NCBI RefSeq assembly: GCF_014805625.2
Contig: NW_023998651.1
Location: 640,260 to 704,259, forward strand
Direction: 5' to 3'
Origin: Glossina fuscipes
Taxonomy: Eukaryota; Arthropoda; Insecta; Diptera; Glossinidae
DNA: 64,000 bases
Part shown: one piece after another, positions 57,543 to 64,000 of the stretch
Position numbering within the stretch: position 1 is the stretch's first letter
Layout: the number at the start of each line of letters is the position of its first letter
Program-made: the position numbers and the translations under genes
Notes under the pieces: generated by a model
Databases searched by the model: none
Told to the model about the DNA's origin: nothing
The model's input: the letters and a program-made list of their open reading frames with translations, nothing else

Positions 57543-58680
57543 ATGTTCAACCTAACACCTTTTGTGGGACATCCTTGTCTAATGAATTGGCCTACCAAGC
57601 ATATATCAGTTGCTGAGATCAAAGAAGAAGTTAATAAACTGAACATTAAAAAATCTCCTAATTATGATTGCATAACTAGAGTAAGTATTAAATCTTTGCG
57701 ACTTAAGGCTCTTTTTGCTTATCACTAATTTTTAACAATATGTTTGGGTTGAATTCTCCAACTAAAATGAAATGAGCATAAATTACTATGGTGGCTAAAC
57801 AAAATAAACCAGAAAACGTCGTAAGCTTGTGTAGATGAATTAGCTCATTGCTGCTGCTTGCCAGTCCGATTTCAGGGATAAACGCGGAACCATTGAGCAA
57901 TGTCACTGTGTTGTTTCTTACATCAGAGAAGCCATTAAAGCAAAAAATTTTGCGGTGGTGTATTTCAAGACCTTCCATAAAGTCTAGTATGATACTTCTT
58001 TCAACTCCTATGTATTCGTTGCTAAAATAATTTTTGCAAAACAAACATTTGTGTATTAAAGTTGAAAATGATAGATTCCACATATATAAAACTTTAAGTA
58101 AGGAGGAAAGTGCTTAATGTCAAATTTCCGCTCTATATATCCCGATTGCTGACAATATCTAAAGTGCGACATATTCAAATGGGATATTTCCTACGAACAA
58201 CAAATTCATTTCAATAAAATTGCACTTTGGCTGACTAAATGTTTAAACGACAGTTGCAAACCCTACGCATGTTACGTTCATTCTAAGGAAAGGTTCATAT
58301 TGTTCACTATTCTTGAATAATAATAACGTCACTGTCAACAACTGTGTTAAACATCTTGGCTTATATATTGACTAAAGGTTAACATCGAAAAACCATATCG
58401 AAGTTTGGCGGCCGCAACTTTACCTGAAAATCAAAAGAATGTATGAGTTAAATCGTCTAGCATCTCATCGTCGTCTAATAAATACAAGCAAGAGTCTTGT
58501 CCAACTTATTTGGACATGTAGCATACAATTGCGGGGAACAATTAGTAACTCTAATCATGAAATATTTCAAAATTATAAACCTAAGATTCTTCGTCTTATT
58601 GTGAATGCCTCCCGGTTCGTTAGCAACGAAACTATTCACGCTGGTCTAGGTTTTGTGTATGTAAAATATCTAATGTAACG
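57543..58680 (+). pseudogene. Jockey-type LINE reverse transcriptase fragment
   Basis: The RT start at 57543-57725 reads KHISVAEIKEEVNKLNIKKS, PNYDCITR (K-K-x-PGxDxIT pattern with G changed). In further frames MVAKQNKPENV near 57785-57820. The C-terminal region at 58320-58680 is clear: VNNCVKHLGLYID, stop, RLTSKNHIE, then IQLRGTISNSNHEIFQNYKP, KILRLIVNASRFVSNETIHA, matching the KYLGxxLDxxLTWxxHI and YGxQLWGxAxxSNIxxIQxxQxKxLRxIVNAPWYVxNxxIHxDL signature of Jockey elements. The catalytic centre is not readable. Confidence 0.75.
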
Positions 58681-60159
58681 ATTTTCTTACAAAAACCTTG
58701 CCAGTCTCAGTGCTCACATAAATACCTTCGCAACATCTCTTTCGGATGAATTAAATGAGACAAGAAAATTGAAATTTAATTATTTAATTAGTTTTCCAAA
58801 GGTTAATTAACTTCAAATTATTTTAATGAATTTTCTAAGTTATATAGTTTCCTCTTATTTATTTAAACACCATTACTGTATTGTTATATTGCCTTATTAT
58901 CTTTTTTAATAAATTCTAAATTAAATAGGTATAAAAAACCTTTGGATTTGTGTATTTTACACTCACAATTTATATAGAAGGAAATGGACGACATTTCGGC
59001 TATTATCTCAAATCCGATTTGATAAGAAATTTCAGATGTTAGTTAAAGACAGTTTCGAAAGGAAAAATGTGAGCTAGTTTAGCTTGTTTTAAGTTAAGGA
59101 TCTTGTAAGAAAATGAGTAACTGATTTTTTTTCCTTTTTTTTTTTGGAATTGAGCGAGTCTGATTTGAGTTGGTAGTGATTAGTCAATAAAATTTAAGAA
59201 GAAAAAGAAAATGTTGACATTTACCAATTTTGAATAAAAATCTTCTAAATTGTCATTAGAAAATTTTTGCTTAAAAGACTTTCAAATTAATTCATATGAA
59301 TTAATAATAAAAGAAAAAAAAAAACAATTGTAAAATTTGTTAAAAACGTACGTATACGTTTTAAGCTGTTGAGAGAGTAATTTAGTGATTTTTTCTAAAA
59401 CAACTCAAAGCCCTAAAGAACAACGAAAAATCCCAAAGTCTTGTGTATCTCCTATCGCATTTGAAAAAAAAGACTCTCATTAGGCTGCAACGCATGTTCA
59501 AATGCTTCGAAATGATTGGTCACATCCCAGACCTTGATTAGTAATTTAAAAATATAAATTATTGTTTAGTTTTTTTTTCACGAATGTACATTCGGTGAGC
59601 TTTAGATGGGTGACTTAAATGTTACTGTTAATTAAATAAATTATTTCGGTAATAACTTAATTAGTATTGATTTATAGCTCATATTATGTAACATAATTAT
59701 TAATTATATTTATTGTTTTGTAATTTATTATTCATATTGTTTATTTTAATTATAAATATTTTATAACTAATTTGCTTTGAATGATACTGGCTGCCGAAGT
59801 AAGTTTACACATTACACTACACTTTCACTTACAACACACAAAAATTATAAAAATTCTGTAGGGCAAATTTCACTTATGGACCCCCCAATTTCGGCGAGGG
59901 AAACGCAATTTGATCTAGAGCCCTTTAAGTATGCTATAACCTAAACTCGTAGTTATCAGAGCATTTCTTGTGATAACAAAAAATTATAGTTACCAGCTTC
60001 ACATAAAAATTGAAATGGTGATCTATGTGCTGGACACTATAAGTTTGATTGCGAAGATATTGCTGATGATATGATTCGCGATCATGTTATTCTTCACACA
60101 CGCAATGTTACTGTTAGAAAAACTGTCTTCTTCATTGTAGTCATAATCATAACAAGCCA
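58681..60159. other. no recognisable gene; one perfect-arm hairpin
   Basis: Very AT-rich. A hairpin with 8-base arms, AAAACGTA-cgta-TACGTTTT, lies at 59343-59362. No frames with recognisable domains were seen. Confidence 0.4.
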
Positions 60160-61667
60160 CAACAAGCTTCGTCGCGGCGAACCGTGTTACGAGTCTCTTA
60201 GAGTTTATTTGCTATGTTTTTAAGGCTGTTTCCAGTGGCTCTCGCACGGATGTCGTATATGCTGACTTTACTAAAGCGTTTGAGCTAGTAAACCGTAACT
60301 TATTGATCTTCAAACTCTACGCTATGGCTTCCGTTTGTACTTAATGAAATGGATAAGTTCTCATCTACATAGCAGATCATTCAGGGTGCTGTTTAGCTTT
60401 GTCATCACATATGAACGTCCCGTGAGGTCTGGCGTCCCTGAAGGCAGCCGCTTATGACCACTTTTATTTAATTTATACATTTATGATCCCCCTTCTCTGG
60501 TTAAATCTAGCTAGATCTCAATGTACGCTGAGGAAGTTAAACTGTTTTCTTCCTTTTCCTTGAAATCGCAATCATATCAACTTCAAATTGACTTAAATAA
60601 TTTGGTTACATGGTACCCGATAAGTTTAATGAAATTAAATCTAAAAAAAAGCAAAAAGCCTTTTTCCCCTTTAGAAGGAAATCATTCAATACTGAATATT
60701 CCATCGATTCACACAAGTTGGAAAAGGTAGATTCATTCATCGGCTTAGGATTTCTATTAGACCAAAGATTACGTTTTAATTTGTAGTTGAACTTTCTTTA
60801 AGTAAAACTAGGTCCATGCTAGGTTTCACTTAAATGTGGTCCCAATAGCTTAAGGACATTACAAAAAGGCTATAAATGTGCTTAGTTAGACCAATACTTG
60901 GGTATGCCTCTGTTGTGTGGTGTCCTTCCTAAAGATGTTATGTAGATTCAATTGAATGCATTCAAAAGCAATTCTTTCTGTTTGCTCTTAGAAATTTGGG
61001 TTGGGACCCGTTTGTCTTTCTGCCTCCTCATGAAAATAAGTTGCTTCTATTATCCTTACCATCACTTGAGAAACGTGGATTTATTCTTAGTGTTTCCTTC
61101 TTAACTAAGTTAGTAAATAGAACTATTGATTCGTCCAAATTGCTTGGTGAGATAAGCTTTAATGCTTCCAACCCCGGCACTTTATTTTCATTAAACTTAT
61201 TTAATGTAAATATAATTATGAGTAGTTTAATCTGGGTTGTTAGCAGAAACCTAAATTAATTCTATCTCTTAATCTCAACATCAGACTTTTTAAGGTCTAT
61301 CAAATCAACTATGCTTAGTATGCGCCATTTGATTATGTTATATTTAAACTACCTTGCGATATTTCCATTTCGCTTTGATTCGAAAATTAACTGGTGGTGT
61401 TTACTATTGTCGGTTGCGAAAGTTTTGTATGTTTTTATTTGTTTAGGGGTTCATTTACAACTTGGACTGGTTGTGGTTTTGCTTCTGTCCCAGCTGAATT
61501 ATTATTTGGTTATTGGTTGTTTTCCTTTTTTCTTTAATTCTCCTTATACACCTTACAATAGTTTTTAATAATAATTAGCATAAGATTTACTTCTAAAAGT
61601 CAATTGAATTCGGCTGTTGATTTATTTCAGTTGAGTTTCATGTACAAGTAAATAAAATAAATAAATG
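60160..61667 (+). mobile_element. CR1-like LINE, 5'-truncated copy, plus strand
   Basis: It starts within the RT at about 60166: RVTSLLEFICYVFKAVSSGS, RTDVVYADFTKAFELVNRNL, corresponding to residues around the first catalytic aspartate of copy B. The catalytic box at about 60521 reads MYAEEVKLF, so both aspartates are glutamates. C-terminal sequences follow (NPNSLRTLQKGYKC, LPPHENKLLLLSLPSLEKRG, ISFNASN), then the family 3' UTR ending AAATAAAATAAATAAATGG at about 61667. Multiple stops. It is more diverged from copies A and B than they are from each other. Confidence 0.75.
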
Positions 61668-64000
61668 GAGAACTGGATAAACCCTCACAGAAAATTCACA
61701 GATGTTCAAACAAATGCTATTAAAAATCAAGTTAAGTAAGCGCGTTCTTAATCAAAGCTATGCCTAATTCAAAGCTTAAATCAGCTTTTTGTTATTATAA
61801 CTCGCATGTTAGAGACAAATTCAAGTTGAAGAAATGATATTTGTTATAAGTCCAGAGGAAAGGACCAGGTTTCATCTAAATCTTTCTATCAGTTCGGCAA
61901 AACCAAATTTGAGAACAAAGGAAAAAGGAAAGAGAGAGCAACTGATGTTAAGACACTTGAAACCGTTTATGAGTTTAGGGGAATTAAAAAGTAATAAGTA
62001 ACAATATCGAAAAACTTGTATAGCTTGCAAACTTTCAAATAAAAGTGTTAAATTTCAGATGGATCCTGGTATTTCTTCTTCGCTTATGAATATGAATACT
62101 TATACAAATATCTATCGGCACAAATGGTACGCATCCAAAACGTTTATACATGGCTCCAGTTAAACCCGAATTCCAGTTTTGGGAAAACTAAAGGTGAGAA
62201 TGAAGCTATTAAGGCAGTTACTTTAGTATATGTTAATTCAAGAAGAAGTAATAACCTTTTAGGATTGAATACATTCCAATGCTTGGCTGTGAAATTAAAC
62301 AAGTCACTGTGATTGAAAAAGACAATGCAAATAAAACAAAACAGATGTGACAGAATTAAACCTAATTTTCCATCGCCACGCTTCTAACTTTTACACAGTT
62401 ATCAAAATTTAAAGAGTAACAACGTTTAACTATGCATATACATGTCTCTTCTTATAAAAAAGCCACGTGATTCGTTAAGTTTGTGAGGACTCTTCAAGGA
62501 GGCTGTAAATGTACAAATTGATATTGGCACACATCCGTTTTCCAATCGCGGAAATGTTACTTTACGCCACTCCCCATGGGAAATATTTCTCAAAAATTAA
62601 TTTAAAAGAAACATAGAGTCCGAGAATGCAATGGTCATGAATACTTTCTTTGAACATTTGTAATACTTAACCTTTGTGATTAGTAGTGCATTAGCTGTAT
62701 TCTAAAAAGTTATTAATTGACTTCTAGTGTATACGTACTAATTATAAGGAAGATGACACTATTTCAGCACCGACGTTATCAGCTCAGATACTTCGCCAGT
62801 AAAGTCTGTACCAAATTTTAAAACTTTATTATGTGATATGAAGTTTACGAAAATTTTATTTGTTGCGATAGTAAATAGAGTACAATGGTAAAAAAATTGC
62901 CGATAGCATACTAGCTAATAATTTTCTTAGAAGTAAATAAATATCACAATTTTGTGCCTAATGTCGTTCTTTATATATAACAGTGAAAAACCAGGTGAGT
63001 CTTAAAATTTTCTTAATTGCAAAGTAAGATTGAAAAGTCTTAATCTCCTTTAACATTTTAATTGAAAGACAGAATGTTTGGTTATGGTTTCGTCATGTCA
63101 AAGGATATAAGTCGTTTCAGCCTTGCTCCGACTAGCTCAGCTGCCATCACAGCTGCGTTTAATGCACTTCCGTCCGTTCTTTATAAGTAATTCGCCATTT
63201 TCACATATGTTGTTCGTTTGTTAGTGGTCTTCTGTAATATGTTTGCCTGGCGTTAAGTATGTAAGTTAACACTCCCCATGTACATTGACAATTCCAGCAA
63301 TGTAATGTAAATAATCATGAAAAAAAATATTAATCGCAATCAATAATAAATATTATACCATACCATAAAGATTCCCGTGGATATTGCTAACACTATAGAA
63401 AATTATAAAATAATATGAACAGTATCAAAATCGGTCAGATCAATTGGCTAGCTAAATAAATAATATCTAGATAAAAGCGACGAACGCAACATGAAGATCA
63501 ATTGATCACCTAAATTAACAAATGCTGCAGATGGCACAAGGATACCGCACCATTCAGCACAATAAAATCACATAAACAGCCGCTAGAGCAAATTAACTCT
63601 ACCTGCCTAATCAGTAATTCTCGGATTAAACAAAAAACTTGTCATAGAGTAGAATAGGAATATAAATTAAGCTGCACAATTAAAATTATCACTTTTTGTA
63701 ATCACTTTCAATTAAACTCAGTAGTAGTGTGACAACCCAAAGATCATAAAATAAAATTTCATTTTTTTACAAGACTTAACATAAAAACGTTAAATTTGTA
63801 CATCCGTCAGTTAAGGCCTATTGTCTGCCCTCCCATCTTACGCCTATCTCTAGCTGTTCTAACTTCTTTTTGCCCTACCTTAGCAAAACTATTACAATCT
63901 TTTCTATATTTGTCTATCTTATTGATAAATTCAACTATTAATAATAATATTGAACTCTTTAAGTCTGGAAGCTCTACTAGAATAGTTTTGCCCGACATCA
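61668..64000. other. no recognisable gene
   Basis: AT-rich DNA with no supported feature. A minus-strand frame at 63807-63998 (63 codons, beginning next to the window edge, with VELPDLKSSILLLIVEF) could continue outside the window, but nothing identifies it. Confidence 0.4.

Noticed and set aside
59343..59362. Hairpin AAAACGTA-cgta-TACGTTTT as a terminator or regulatory site
   Set aside because: No gene is adjacent, and an isolated 8-base-arm dyad is expected by chance at this AT content.
63807..63998. Partial gene at the window edge on the minus strand
   Set aside because: The 63 codons show no recognisable domain and the start is cut by the window, so no gene call is supported.

Overview
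The window is AT-rich animal DNA with no bacterial-style gene order. It contains no confident single-copy host gene, no rRNA or tRNA, and no CRISPR array. Everything recognisable is transposable-element sequence of families typical of dipteran insects: CR1-like LINEs with AATAAA-repeat tails, Jockey and I-type LINEs, Ty3/gypsy elements (one errantivirus-like with an env remnant), BEL/Pao, Ty1/copia, Tc1/mariner and a pogo/Tigger element. A higher fly is the most likely source; this is an inference from element types, not from a marker gene. The density of broken, nested elements suggests heterochromatin or another TE-rich region.

Layout. 1-6868 is AT-rich with no recognisable gene. 6871-8131 is a nearly full-length but inactivated mariner with TIRs and TA target duplications. 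12579-19135 is an old errantivirus-like Ty3/gypsy provirus: diverged LTRs, a tRNA-Lys-type primer site, and broken gag, pol and env. 19463-19787 may be a solo LTR. 20220-24535 holds fragments of a Jockey LINE, an I-type LINE tail, a CR1 3' end and an internally deleted mariner. 25860-31165 is a minus-strand Ty3/gypsy element split inside its RT by about 2 kb of foreign DNA. That insert carries a striking array of short inverted repeats and a 10-N gap flanked by identical sequence.

31489-36112 (minus) and 41095-45823 (plus) are two long CR1-like copies with their 5' ends facing each other across about 5 kb, which includes a BEL/Pao remnant. 45947-47640 carries Ty3/gypsy pieces on the minus strand. 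47644-51640 is an I-type LINE that has lost its RT and has been split by a Tigger element at 50175-51466; the LINE reading frame resumes on the far side. A copia integrase piece (51787-52232), a divergent CR1 copy (53640-56200), a Jockey RT piece (57543-58680) and a 5'-truncated CR1 copy (60160-61667) follow. The last 2.3 kb is featureless.

None of the coding regions looks intact. The points most worth checking are the hairpin array at 27786-28121, the probable unmerged overlap at 28329-28420, the nested Tigger insertion, the microhomology deletion that fuses LINE ORF1 to its endonuclease, and the head-to-head CR1 pair. Family names rest on motifs read by eye, and boundaries given without TIRs or LTRs are approximate.
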